In this document: one piece after another, positions 1 through 8,996 of the stretch
Numbering within the stretch: the stretch's first letter is position 1
Layout: each line of letters opens with the position of its first letter
Origin: Mesorhizobium sp. SOD10
GTDB lineage: Bacteria; Pseudomonadota; Alphaproteobacteria; Rhizobiales; Rhizobiaceae
Reading direction: 5' to 3'
Assembly: GCA_000824805.1 (NCBI GenBank)
Contig: CCNA01000006.1
Location: 124,001-188,000, forward strand
DNA length: 64,000 bases
The notes under the pieces: generated by a model
Database searches by the model: none
The model's input: only the letters and a program-made list of their open reading frames with translations
Told to the model about the DNA's origin: nothing
Translations under genes and position numbers: made by a program

Positions 1-344
1 GCGTCGCCGTCTCGGCGCCGCGGCTCATCAAGGCCCCTGCGTTGAATGCGCGACGTCGCTTAGGGTTCCCCGCGCTTGTGCGCGCTGACCAGCCCGGCGG
101 CAGAGAAGCCGATCTCGGTCGGCTCGACCGCGTCGGTGCCCCGCTCCTTCCACCTCGCTTCACGCAAAGCGGACGGGCTCCGAAACCCCCGCCCCGGAGC
201 CCGCCTGGGAGTGGCTGACGCATGCCGGCACAGCCGCCTCCGCCGCCTTGCCAGCGTCGATCCGCCGATCGGCCGCCCGGCACGGCGAGGCATTAGCATG
301 CCCTAACGTCAGCCTATGTGAAAGAGTTCACAATGCCGGAGGCG
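1..344. other. No supported gene at window start
   Basis: Short open frames exist on both strands, including one of about 80 codons on the minus strand ending near position 60. None has a good ribosome binding site or a recognisable family. I treat the stretch as intergenic, though the edge of a gene outside the window cannot be excluded. Confidence 0.4.
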
Positions 345-899
345 TCAGCCTTCCCAGTCGACCGGGATCATGCCGAGCCGCTCGTAGAGCCTGAAGGCCG
401 CGCTGTTCTTCACTATATTGGTCTTGAGATCGACATGGGCCGCCCCGCGCTCGCGAAACGTCAGGAACACATGCCGCATCAGCGCCTCGCCGATACCCTG
501 CCGTCTCGACTCCGGATGGACGGCGAGGTCCTTGACGAAACCGGACGTCCAGCAGAGCGCCGCGCCCGCCAGCAGGCCCTTGCCGTCGATCACCAGGAAA
601 CAGAGGGCGGGATCGAATTCGGCGTCGCCCGCGATGCGCGGCCACCACTCGTCGAACGGCCCGTCGACGCCGTCGTCGAACACTTCCTCCAGCAGCGCGT
701 GGAGCGCCAGAGCATGATGCCGAAAAGTGTGAAGCGGTTTTCGGGCAACATCATGCTCCGTCGCTAACGCGTCCCGGTGTTCGAACGCGCGCATGCCGAA
801 GCCCTCCGGCCAATGCGGCGCGGTGAGCGTATCGTCGAGCAGCTTGCGCAGGCGGATGTCGTTGGGAGCCGGGGGATGGGGCGTCGTGTTCTCATGCAT
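345..899 (-). CDS. GNAT family N-acetyltransferase with in-frame palindromic insert
   Basis: This is a probable acetyl-CoA-dependent N-acetyltransferase of about 184 residues; the substrate is unknown. The C-terminal half has the GNAT fold signature: the acetyl-CoA loop VHPESRRQGIGEALM (Q/RxxGxG/A type), followed by NSAAFRLYERLGM near the end. I chose the ATG at 899; an in-frame extension to 980 exists but adds an atypical leader. Residues about 48-64 (EHDVARKPLHTFRHHAL) are encoded exactly by a 49-bp rhizobial palindrome, so the N-terminal part carries an insertion that kept the frame. The gene lies 37 bp downstream of the lytic transglycosylase gene on the same strand and may be co-transcribed. 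The family is certain, the substrate is not. Confidence 0.8.
   Translation of the reverse strand: MHENTTPHPPAPNDIRLRKLLDDTLTAPHWPEGFGMRAFEHRDALATEHDVARKPLHTFRHHALALHALLEEVFDDGVDGPFDEWWPRIAGDAEFDPALCFLVIDGKGLLAGAALCWTSGFVKDLAVHPESRRQGIGEALMRHVFLTFRERGAAHVDLKTNIVKNSAAFRLYERLGMIPVDWEG
710..758. repeat. 49-bp palindromic repeat inside the GNAT gene
   Basis: The arms GAGCATGATG and CATCATGCTC flank a centre with CGAAAA / TTTTCGG half-sites, the layout of interspersed palindromes common in Mesorhizobium and related genomes. It lies wholly within the acetyltransferase gene, starts at a codon boundary and introduces no stop codon. Related but diverged copies lie at 62704-62748 and, less closely, 10676-10714. 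Confidence 0.8.
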
Positions 900-936
900 G
901 GCGCTGTCTCGAACGCCGCGCGACCTGACCGTCGGC

Positions 937-1926
937 TCAGGCGTCGGGTTGCAAGCGGCGCCGCTTGCGGTCGGCGCCAAGGCCCGTCGCCTCGAGCAGG
1001 CCCTTGCGCTTGGCGTCGTAATAGTAGCCGGTCTGGTAGAGCGTGTCGGCCCGCTTGGCGTTGCCGCCCGAAACCAGCCAGGCGCCGCGCAGATATTTCA
1101 CCGCATATTTGAGATTGGTCTCGGCGTCGAACAGGCCGGCCGCCGGTCCGTCATAGCCCATGCCGCGCGCCGTCGCGTGCTTGATCTGCATCAGCCCCCA
1201 ATGGCCGTGATTATAGGCTTTCGGGTTGAAGGTGCTCTCGCGGTTGACGACATGGCGCACCAGCTCGACCGGCACTTCGTAGATCGCCGAATATTTCTCG
1301 ATCAGCCGTTCGATCTCGGCGCGCGGACCGCTGGCATGCTGCTCGGGCTGGCCGGGTGCGGCAAGCAGCGCCGGGTTGTCCGGCGCTACATAGGCAACCT
1401 GCTGGACGCCAGGCATGGGGGCGACTTTCGCCGATTGGCCGGTGACGGGCATAGCGACGCCCGCAGTCGTATAGACCGCAGCCTGCTTGATGGATGCCGC
1501 TTGCTTGATGGATCCGGGGCCGGTCGGCGAGCCGCCGGCGGTCAGCACCGGCGCCGGTGGAAACTGGCCGGCCATCGGCGTCGCTCCGGCGAAGGCCGCG
1601 GGCTGAGCCAGCGCCGCGGCGGGCGCGCCGGGCTGGACAGGCGGCGGCAACGGCGCGCCTTGCGTCGCCGGCGCGCCGGGCGTGGCCGCCATGGCGACGG
1701 CATCGCCGGCCAGCGCCGCGGTCTGCACCTGCGCGAGGCCCGACGGCTCCGGCAGCACGGCCACCGTTTCCGGCAGGGCAAGGGTCGGCGTGTCGTCCGC
1801 GACAGCAGGCGTCGATGCCTCCGCAAGCGCGGGCGCGGCCTTCATCTGCGAGGTCGAGGTGCAACCGCTGAGACCGGCTGCTGCAACGAGCACGCCGAGC
1901 GCGGTGAGTATGATTTTAGCTGGCAA
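937..1926 (-). CDS. Lytic transglycosylase SLT-domain lipoprotein
   Basis: This is a probable peptidoglycan lytic transglycosylase anchored to the envelope. The C-terminal 110 residues form an SLT (lysozyme-like) domain: the catalytic Glu lies in VNRESTFNP, followed by GHWGLMQIKHATARGMGY and NLKYAVKYLRGA. The N-terminus is a lipoprotein signal ending in the lipobox LSGC. The middle, about 150 residues, is a low-complexity Ala/Pro/Gly-rich spacer. I chose the TTG at 1926 because it gives a normal 22-residue lipoprotein signal; an in-frame TTG at 1989 would add 21 residues, and neither has a strong ribosome binding site. A perfect 13-bp palindrome (TAAGGA-G-TCCTTA, 1954-1966) lies just upstream of the chosen start. 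Confidence 0.85.
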   Translation of the reverse strand: MPAKIILTALGVLVAAAGLSGCTSTSQMKAAPALAEASTPAVADDTPTLALPETVAVLPEPSGLAQVQTAALAGDAVAMAATPGAPATQGAPLPPPVQPGAPAAALAQPAAFAGATPMAGQFPPAPVLTAGGSPTGPGSIKQAASIKQAAVYTTAGVAMPVTGQSAKVAPMPGVQQVAYVAPDNPALLAAPGQPEQHASGPRAEIERLIEKYSAIYEVPVELVRHVVNRESTFNPKAYNHGHWGLMQIKHATARGMGYDGPAAGLFDAETNLKYAVKYLRGAWLVSGGNAKRADTLYQTGYYYDAKRKGLLEATGLGADRKRRRLQPDA

Positions 1927-2091
1927 GCCGTGTGGGTCCGGTTTGTCGGTTGTTAAGGAGTCCTTACACCAGCGATTCACACCCGGCAATCGGGGTCACC
2001 ACGCGGTTTTCGGGTGGCGATAACAGGGCGGAACTGCCATATTGTTCCGGATCTGTACTCGTTTTTCACCGTTTTGCAGAGGGAATAGGCC

Positions 2092-2661
2092 TTGAAACCC
2101 GCATCTCAGATCACGGCCGGCCACGCAGTGTTAGAAACAGTGATCGGCTTCATGGGCATCGCCTGGAGCGAAAAGGGCCTGATCCGGCTCTGCCTGCCGG
2201 AGCGCAGCCGCGAAGCGGTCGAGCGCCGGCTGTTCCGCCACCAGGGTGTTTCGACCTCGACCGATCAGCCGCAATGGGTTGTCGAGCTGATCGCCTCGAT
2301 CAAAGCCTACGCGGCCGGCGAGGACGTCGACTTCTCCGGCGTTCCGGTCGACCTCGACGGCGTCGATGATTTCCGCCTCGCCATCTACGATGCCGCGCGC
2401 AAGCTCGGCTTCGGCGAGACCACCACCTATGGCGAGTTGGCCAAGCGCGCCGGCCATGCCGGCCTCGCCCGCGAGACGGGCGCGGCGCTCGGCGCCAATC
2501 CGGTGCCGCTGGTCATTCCCTGTCACCGCATCCTCGCCGCGGGCGGCAAGATCGGCGGCTTCTCGGCGCCCGGCGGCTCGGCCACCAAGGAGAAGATGCT
2601 GGCCATGGAAGGCGTTCGCCTCGGCCCGCCGCCGGCCGCGCAGGCCTCGTTCGGATTCTGA
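2092..2661 (+). CDS. ogt: Methylated-DNA--protein-cysteine S-methyltransferase
   Basis: This suicide DNA-repair enzyme transfers the alkyl group from O6-alkylguanine to its own cysteine. The active-site motif is VIPCHRILAAGGKIGGF, with the acceptor Cys in PCHR; the upstream helix-turn-helix segment FGETTTYGELAKRAG binds DNA. Length is 189 residues, typical of Ogt/MGMT. The likely start is TTG with an AGAGGGA ribosome binding site about 8 bp upstream. It is a single gene, divergent from the lytic transglycosylase and convergent with the small secreted protein that follows. Confidence 0.92.
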   Translation: MKPASQITAGHAVLETVIGFMGIAWSEKGLIRLCLPERSREAVERRLFRHQGVSTSTDQPQWVVELIASIKAYAAGEDVDFSGVPVDLDGVDDFRLAIYDAARKLGFGETTTYGELAKRAGHAGLARETGAALGANPVPLVIPCHRILAAGGKIGGFSAPGGSATKEKMLAMEGVRLGPPPAAQASFGF

Positions 2662-2685
2662 GGGGCGCCTGCCCGCTTGTACCTG

Positions 2686-3012
2686 TTAATCGTGCAAGAA
2701 CCGGCGGCGGAAGCGCCGCTCGAAATCTGGACGCTTGCAGACATAGACCATGCATGACCGGGTGTCGGCGCTCGGCACATAGGCGCGCGCCCTCACCTCG
2801 CCCGCGTTGCAGAAGCGCTCGTCGCGCACATAGCGGTCGTAGAGCGGCAGCCCCGGCACGCGCGCCGACTGGTAGCGCAGGATGACGGCGCCCTGTCTGG
2901 CGATCGTCGCCTGCACCCGGTCGCAGCTCATGCGCGTCGGATCATAGCGCGACACCGCTTGCGCCTCCGCAGCCAGCAGCAGGAAGCAGGCGGCAAGCAT
3001 GATTATCTTCAT
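2686..3012 (-). CDS. Small secreted protein of unknown function
   Basis: I recognise no family. The 108-residue product starts MKIIMLAACFLLLAAEAQA, a clear Sec signal peptide cleaved after AQA. The mature part has four cysteines (MSCDR, FCNAGE, SCMVYVCK) suited to two disulfides in the periplasm, and an Arg-rich C-terminus. The ATG at 3012 is fixed by an ideal AAGGAGGGG site just upstream; the in-frame extension beyond it has no such support. The gene is monocistronic. Confidence 0.75.
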   Translation of the reverse strand: MKIIMLAACFLLLAAEAQAVSRYDPTRMSCDRVQATIARQGAVILRYQSARVPGLPLYDRYVRDERFCNAGEVRARAYVPSADTRSCMVYVCKRPDFERRFRRRFLHD

Positions 3013-3279
3013 GGTTCCCCTCCTTGGAACGGCAAACATCTCATCCCTCCACAACGTGTGGCCCCTGTCAAAACTTCCATTCGGCTGGGCTACCGTCGAG
3101 CGGCCTTCAGGCAATCCGTCTTGTTTTCTTGCTCAAACTATCCTATATCCGCAGCATTGAATTTGGCCGATCGATCGGGCCGCGATCTTCGCGTTTGCTG
3201 ACGTCTATCTCCAAAGTTTCGATACCGCCGGCCGAACGTTGGTTCGGTCTAACAAAAGCAAATGCGAAGGGCATTCTAT

Positions 3280-3492
3280 ATGGCAACTGGTACAGTCAAG
3301 TGGTTCAACGCCACCAAAGGCTACGGCTTCATCCAGCCTGACAATGGCGGCGCGGACGTTTTCGTCCACATCTCCGCTGTCGAGCGCGCTGGCATGACCA
3401 GCCTCACTGAAGGCCAGAAGATCAACTTCGAGATCGAGCAGGACCGCCGCACCGGCAAGTCCGCCGCTGGGTCTCTGAGCAAGGCAGCCTGA
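3280..3492 (+). CDS. Cold-shock domain protein
   Basis: This 70-residue CspA-type nucleic-acid chaperone has RNP1 KGYGFI and RNP2 VFVHI, the single-stranded RNA/DNA binding motifs. The start is the ATG before ATGTVKWFN, preceded by GCGAAGGG. A long upstream region (3013-3279) leaves room for a structured 5' leader, usual in this family. It is the most diverged of the three cold-shock genes here: the other two (56261, 56708) share the KGPKAVNL C-terminus, which this one lacks. Confidence 0.92.
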   Translation: MATGTVKWFNATKGYGFIQPDNGGADVFVHISAVERAGMTSLTEGQKINFEIEQDRRTGKSAAGSLSKAA

Positions 3493-3710
3493 TTTGGCTT
3501 GAGCATTTTGCGGCCTGGCTTAACCGCCAAGCGCCGCGAAATGCGAGTGAGCAAGGCGCGCACTGGGCGAAGGTTCAGGGCGCGCGGCAAGTCACGGATG
3601 TACTGACGGTCGCGCGAGAAGCGCGCCGGAGCGAAAAGAGCCGACAAACTGGAACAGCAGATAGCTGCCAGCCCGGACCGGACGCTCCCGATCAGGCTAC
3701 CGGCAACAGG

Positions 3711-3735
3711 AAGGCGGGCAATGCCCGCCTTTTTT
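3711..3735 (+). terminator. Rho-independent terminator
   Basis: The inverted repeat AAGGCGGGC / GCCCGCCTT is followed by a run of T. It lies 219 bp downstream of the cold-shock gene. The DNA between them has no convincing ORF and could be a 3' UTR. Confidence 0.75.
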
Positions 3736-3783
3736 GTTGTCTGGACTTGGGCCAAACCGCTGTCTGGGTTGAATAGCCCCACC

Positions 3784-3815
3784 ATGGTACCATTTTAGCG
3801 CAATAGTGGTACTAT
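3784..3815 (+). promoter_or_regulatory. Candidate toxin-antitoxin operator/promoter
   Basis: Two short palindromes, ATGGTACCAT (3784-3793) and ATAGT-GGT-ACTAT (3803-3815), sit directly before the antitoxin start. Such paired sites are typical of autoregulated type II toxin-antitoxin operons. Protein binding is inferred. Confidence 0.45.
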
Positions 3816-3821
3816 TGGCCC

Positions 3822-4022
3822 ATGACCAAACTCGAACAAATAGAAAAGTCCGTCGCCGAACTGAGCCCCGAAGAGTTGAAGGCGTTTGCCGCCTGGTTCG
3901 AGGCTCTGCAGGCTGATTTGTGGGACAAGCAGATTGAAACCGACGCGAAGGCGGGCCGGCTGGACAAGCTCGCAGAGCAAGCCCTGGCCGCCCACCGCGC
4001 GGGCCGGACACGGCCCCTGTGA
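3822..4022 (+). CDS. Putative antitoxin
   Basis: This 66-residue acidic, helical protein (MTKLEQIEKSVAELSPEELK at the N-terminus, ending KLAEQALAAHRAGRTRPL) resembles small antitoxins paired with RelE/ParE-like toxins in rhizobia. The stop codon overlaps the toxin start (GTGA), implying translational coupling in antitoxin-then-toxin order. The conserved C-terminal tail probably wraps the toxin. There is no obvious ribbon-helix-helix domain, so DNA binding by this protein alone is uncertain. Confidence 0.7.
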   Translation: MTKLEQIEKSVAELSPEELKAFAAWFEALQADLWDKQIETDAKAGRLDKLAEQALAAHRAGRTRPL

Positions 4023-4273
4023 ATCACTTTGCCGCCCCTTCGTTTTGGGACGTCTATGATAAACTACCTAAAGCAATCAGGATGAAGGCTGACAGCAGCT
4101 TCGCCAAGCTGCGTGCCGATCCGTTTCATCCTTCGCTCCATTTCAAGCGGGTTGGACGTTATTGGTCGGCTCGAGTCGATCTGGATTACCGCGCCGTCGC
4201 AGTCCGGGACCAGGACGACCTGATCTGGTTTTGGATCGGCGCCCACTCCGAATATGAACGGCTTTTGAAATAG
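4019..4273 (+). CDS. RelE/ParE-like toxin
   Basis: This 84-residue protein has the compact RelE/ParE fold pattern: an N-terminal helical part (FWDVYDKLPKAIRMKADSSF), then HPSLHFKRVGRYWSARVDLDYRAVAV and a C-terminal IGAHSEYERLL. The VGRYWSARVDLDYRAV strand pair is the hallmark of this toxin superfamily. The start is a GTG overlapping the antitoxin stop. Family members are ribosome-dependent mRNA nucleases or gyrase inhibitors; which applies here cannot be read from the sequence. Confidence 0.75.
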   Translation: MNHFAAPSFWDVYDKLPKAIRMKADSSFAKLRADPFHPSLHFKRVGRYWSARVDLDYRAVAVRDQDDLIWFWIGAHSEYERLLK

Positions 4274-4337
4274 CCCTTCACTGAGCGGCCCATTGGCACG
4301 CCTGCACAGGTCAGGCGCAACCGGCGGCGCGTGAGCA

Positions 4338-4946
4338 TTACCCCACCCACTCGATCGGCACATGTCCCTTATCCGCCTCGACCCGCTTCAGCCAGGCCAT
4401 CACGGCCGGATAGGCGTCGAGCTGGAAGCCGCCCATCCCGGCGGTGTGGGTATAGGCGTACAAAGCTATGTCGGCGACGCTATAGGCGCTGCCGGCGAAG
4501 AATTCGTTCCGCTCCAGATGCTGGTTCATCACGCCGAGCGCCTTGTTGCCGCGCTCCAGCGTCAGCGCCAGCCGTTCCGGCGTGGCGTCCTTCGCCCGTT
4601 CCGGAAAAGTCAAAAGCGCCTTGCGCACCGCGATATAGGGCTCATGGCTGTATTGCTCGAAGAACAGCCATTGGTAAGCCAGCGCGCGTTCATATTTGTC
4701 GGCTGGCAGGAAGCGCGTGCCCTCGGCAAGATAAAGCAGGATGGCGTTGCTCTCGGCGATGCGCCTGCCGTCGTCGAGCTCGAGCATCGGCACCATCGCG
4801 TTCGGATTCTTGGCAAGGTAGTCGGGCCTGCGCGTTTCGCCGGTATGCGAGCTCACCTCGACCCGGGTGAAGGCAATGCCGAGCTTCGCCATCAACAGCC
4901 GCGGCTTGTAGCAATTGCCGCTATCGGCCATGTCGTAAAGGATCAT
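4338..4946 (-). CDS. Glutathione S-transferase family protein
   Basis: This 202-residue cytosolic GST has an N-terminal thioredoxin-like domain (1-80), with NPNAMVPMLELDDGRRIAESNAIL as the cis-Pro and glutathione-binding ES segment, and an all-helical C-terminal domain with the SVADIALYAYTHTA capping motif. It likely conjugates glutathione to electrophiles; the substrate is unknown. It is monocistronic, convergent with the toxin operon. Confidence 0.88.
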   Translation of the reverse strand: MILYDMADSGNCYKPRLLMAKLGIAFTRVEVSSHTGETRRPDYLAKNPNAMVPMLELDDGRRIAESNAILLYLAEGTRFLPADKYERALAYQWLFFEQYSHEPYIAVRKALLTFPERAKDATPERLALTLERGNKALGVMNQHLERNEFFAGSAYSVADIALYAYTHTAGMGGFQLDAYPAVMAWLKRVEADKGHVPIEWVG

Positions 4947-5069
4947 GCCTCTTACCTCTCGCGTCGTGCCAGGAGGCTCTAGCGCAGGGGTCGGGTCTCA
5001 TCCAGTGATTTGTTTTTGAGAAGAACCATCAGCGGCGCTGATGCGTCTTTTGGGTTCTTTGGTGGGGCA

Positions 5070-5930
5070 TCAGCGATGCTGATGCAGCGGCACAACCTTG
5101 TTGCTGGCGCCGAGCAGGGCGTCAATGGAGAGCGGTTCTTCGTTGAAGATCGTGCCGGCAAGCGCCGGACGGGCGAGATGGAAACCTTGCAAAAGGTCGA
5201 CGCCGCCCTCGAGCGCGACACGCAAATGCCGTGCGTTCTCGATGCCCTCGACCAGCACTTTGGCGCCTCGCTCGTGCAGCATCGCCACCAGCGGCCGGAA
5301 GAAGCGCTCGGCGGCGGCGTGGCGGCAGAGCTCGCCGAACCAGGCGCCGTCGATCTTGACGATGTCGGGCGCAAGCAGATTGATGCGGGCCTCGGTCGAA
5401 TGTCCCGTGCCGAAATCGTCGATGGCGATGCGGATGCCGTCGCGCCGCATTTCACGCACCAGGCTGGCAAGAACACGGTCGTCCGCCGCCTGTTCGGTGA
5501 TCTCGCAGACCAGCAGGCCGGGCTCCAGCTCGAAATCGCCGAGATGCCTGGTCATCAGCCGGATCTCGGCGAGTGCCCGTCCGAGATGGTCGTTGACGGT
5601 GGGGTTGTAGTTGAAGAACAGCGTCAATCCTTCGGCGCCGATGTTGCGATAGTTGCCGAGATGCAGCATCCGGCACATCGTTTCGACAAACAGCCGGTCG
5701 GACGCGGGAACGCGGTCGAAGAACATCGAGGGGGCCATGGGCTCCGCGACACGCCGCGGCTCGATCAGCCCCTCGACGGCAATCGCCTTGAGTGCCTTGC
5801 CCTCCGGCGCGAAGATCGGCTGATAGGCGCTCCACAGCCGGAACTCGCCATAGACGCCGAACTGGAGGCCGATCTCGTCGGCGAAGATCGCCTCGGCGAC
5901 GTTGCGCCGCCTGTCTGGTTGTTGGCTCAT
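5070..5930 (-). CDS. EAL-domain protein (c-di-GMP phosphodiesterase)
   Basis: This soluble EAL domain of 286 residues probably hydrolyses cyclic di-GMP. Catalytic landmarks are visible: VEGLIEPR (EAL position), FNYNPTVND, CEITEQ, IAIDDFGTG, VKIDGAWF, VEGIE and LLQGF. The start is the ATG whose last bases overlap the stop of the upstream EAL gene (ATGA), so it is the second gene of a coupled pair. There is no sensory or membrane segment. Confidence 0.85.
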   Translation of the reverse strand: MSQQPDRRRNVAEAIFADEIGLQFGVYGEFRLWSAYQPIFAPEGKALKAIAVEGLIEPRRVAEPMAPSMFFDRVPASDRLFVETMCRMLHLGNYRNIGAEGLTLFFNYNPTVNDHLGRALAEIRLMTRHLGDFELEPGLLVCEITEQAADDRVLASLVREMRRDGIRIAIDDFGTGHSTEARINLLAPDIVKIDGAWFGELCRHAAAERFFRPLVAMLHERGAKVLVEGIENARHLRVALEGGVDLLQGFHLARPALAGTIFNEEPLSIDALLGASNKVVPLHQHR

Positions 5931-6877
5931 GGCGCGATCTTGCGCCCGAACACTCTTGCCGGCCGCCCCTGCGGCGCCGGGGCCGGGCTTGCGGCGGCTT
6001 GCGCCTTGCTTTCTTCGGCCGAAGACTGCCGCGCGACCTTGCCGAAGACGCGAAAGCTGGTGGGGGCAAGTTCCGGCCGGGCAAGCACATAACCTTGCAC
6101 CATGGAGGCACCTGACCTCTCGGCAAGCTCCAACTGCCAGCCTTCCTCGATACCTTCGAAGACGGTGCGGATGCCCTGGTTCTCGAAGCTTTGCACCATC
6201 GCCGTCAGCAGCGCGAAGCCAGCGCCGGACTCCATCAGATGAGTGATCCAATGGGCATCGAATTTGACGATGTCGGGCTTGAGTTCCTTGATCCGGTTGA
6301 TGTCTGAATCATCGGCGCCGTAGTCATCCACCGCAATGCGGAAGCCATTGGCTCTCAGCGCCTCGACGAAGGCGTAAAGCGTTTCCTGCGAAGCCGATTT
6401 CTGCTCGGTGACCTCGCAGACGATGCGGCGCGGATCGATGCCGGCTTCGTGCAGCACCAGCCGCATGTCGCGCAGCGCCTTGTCGGCGATGTGGCGATCG
6501 GTGAAGACCGAGGGGTCGAAATTGACGAAGATGGACGCCTCTTCCGGCAGGCAGGCACCGGCGTTCAGAAGATGCAGCGTGCGCGTCAGCGCCTCGATAT
6601 GCAGCCGGTCGGCCGCCGGGCAAGTGCCGAAAAACGTCGCCGGTGACTGCGGCTCGCCATCGCGGAACGGCCGGATCAGCCCCTCGAAAGCGGCGACCGA
6701 AAGCTTGCCCTCCCTGAAGGCGAAGATCGGCTGGAACGCACTCTGCAGCGTATAGATGCCCCAGACACCCGTCGAGGTGCCGTCGTCATGACGGATGATG
6801 TGGGCAAGCCCGATGCTGCGCGACAAGGTTTCTCGCTCCGCGAATAGCGCAATCCGATCTGCAATCCTGCCAGCCAA
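5927..6877 (-). CDS. EAL-domain protein, first of a coupled pair
   Basis: This 316-residue soluble EAL protein has the landmarks FEGLIRPF, VNFDPSVF, CEVTEQ, IAVDDYGAD, VKFDAHW, FEGIEEG and VQGYVLARP. The metal-binding loop reads DDYGAD rather than the usual DDFGTG, so activity may be reduced, although both Asp residues are kept. The C-terminal 40 residues are a Pro/Ala-rich tail. The likely start is TTG at 6877. It shares domain layout with the downstream gene, suggesting an old tandem duplication. Confidence 0.82.
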   Translation of the reverse strand: MAGRIADRIALFAERETLSRSIGLAHIIRHDDGTSTGVWGIYTLQSAFQPIFAFREGKLSVAAFEGLIRPFRDGEPQSPATFFGTCPAADRLHIEALTRTLHLLNAGACLPEEASIFVNFDPSVFTDRHIADKALRDMRLVLHEAGIDPRRIVCEVTEQKSASQETLYAFVEALRANGFRIAVDDYGADDSDINRIKELKPDIVKFDAHWITHLMESGAGFALLTAMVQSFENQGIRTVFEGIEEGWQLELAERSGASMVQGYVLARPELAPTSFRVFGKVARQSSAEESKAQAAASPAPAPQGRPARVFGRKIAP

Positions 6878-6997
6878 GGGTTTACTGGCCGTTGATGAAT
6901 TTAGCGTTGCCGCTCACGCAGGCTTGACCTTGGTCACGCCTCCTTGACCTCTGGCTCATCGCACAATGCTTGCGCTCGGCGCGATGATGCGACATGA

Positions 6998-8248
<1,251 letters not shown>

Positions 8249-8270
8249 TCGGCGCAAGCCGCCAAACGAG

Positions 8271-8299
8271 AAAAACCCGGCTTCGAGCCGGGTTTTTGT
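8271..8299. terminator. Bidirectional terminator between aatA and cupin gene
   Basis: The stem ACCCGGCTCGA / TTCGAGCCGGGT type repeat is flanked by A-run and T-run, so it can end transcription from both converging genes. Confidence 0.85.
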
Positions 8300-8309
8300 T
8301 GAGCGCTAA

Positions 8310-8705
8310 TCAGCCGCCATATTGCTCGTCGGAAACTTGCTCCAGCCAGTCGGCGTGGACGCCGTCCAGCGCCTCCTGCATGGCGATGTGGGTCATGGCT
8401 GTTTTCCGTCCGGCGCCATGCCAGTGTTTTTCGCCCGGTGCGAAGGAAACGACATCCCCTGCCCTGATCTCCTGCACAGCGCCGCCCCAGCTTTGCGCTA
8501 GCCCGGCGCCGGCGGTGACATAGAGGGTCTGTCCGAGCGGATGGGTATGCCAATGCGTGCGCGCGCCGGGCTCGAAGCTGACCAGCGTGGCTCTCAGCCG
8601 CGCTGGCGCTTCCTTCTCGATGATCGGCGTCTGCAGCACCCGCCCCGTGAAATAAGTCTGAGGCGCAACGATCGTCGGCACGCCTCCGCACGCAATGATC
8701 TTCAT
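8310..8705 (-). CDS. Cupin-domain protein
   Basis: This 131-residue single-cupin protein has motif 1 PGARTHWHTHPLGQTLYV (metal-binding HxH with the following Glu position replaced by Gln) and motif 2 APGEKHWHGAG. Proteins of this size include mandelonitrile-lyase-like and carboxymuconolactone-associated cupins; no reaction can be assigned. It is monocistronic and sits 291 bp from the divergent GGDEF-EAL gene. Confidence 0.82.
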   Translation of the reverse strand: MKIIACGGVPTIVAPQTYFTGRVLQTPIIEKEAPARLRATLVSFEPGARTHWHTHPLGQTLYVTAGAGLAQSWGGAVQEIRAGDVVSFAPGEKHWHGAGRKTAMTHIAMQEALDGVHADWLEQVSDEQYGG

Positions 8706-8996
8706 CGTTCAGATCCTCGTCTAGTTCAAACGTCTGCTGCTAGCGCGGCATTGTCCAACGCAGTTTCATCCTCGCATCGCGAAAGCGCAACCGGCTTTGC
8801 AATTGTCGACGAAGGCAAGAGCGCGCGTTTGAAAGCCCTCTTCAGGGTGCCAGAAAACTGTCATAAATCGTTGCTTTTTAACCATAAAATCCGAGCAGGA
8901 AGCCAAGCTTTGTCGAATGCGGCGCGGCAGCGGTCGCACTCAGTGTTTTTTAACGGCTGAGGTCCTAGCCATGGCACGTGCTGTGGGGGCGCGGAC

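Noticed and set aside
60..299. Minus-strand ORF of 79 codons
   Set aside because: It is Arg-rich with no family match or ribosome binding site, typical of a chance open frame in GC-rich DNA.
3321..3785. Minus-strand ORF of 154 codons over and after the cold-shock gene
   Set aside because: It overlaps a certain gene and a terminator, and has no domain or start signal.
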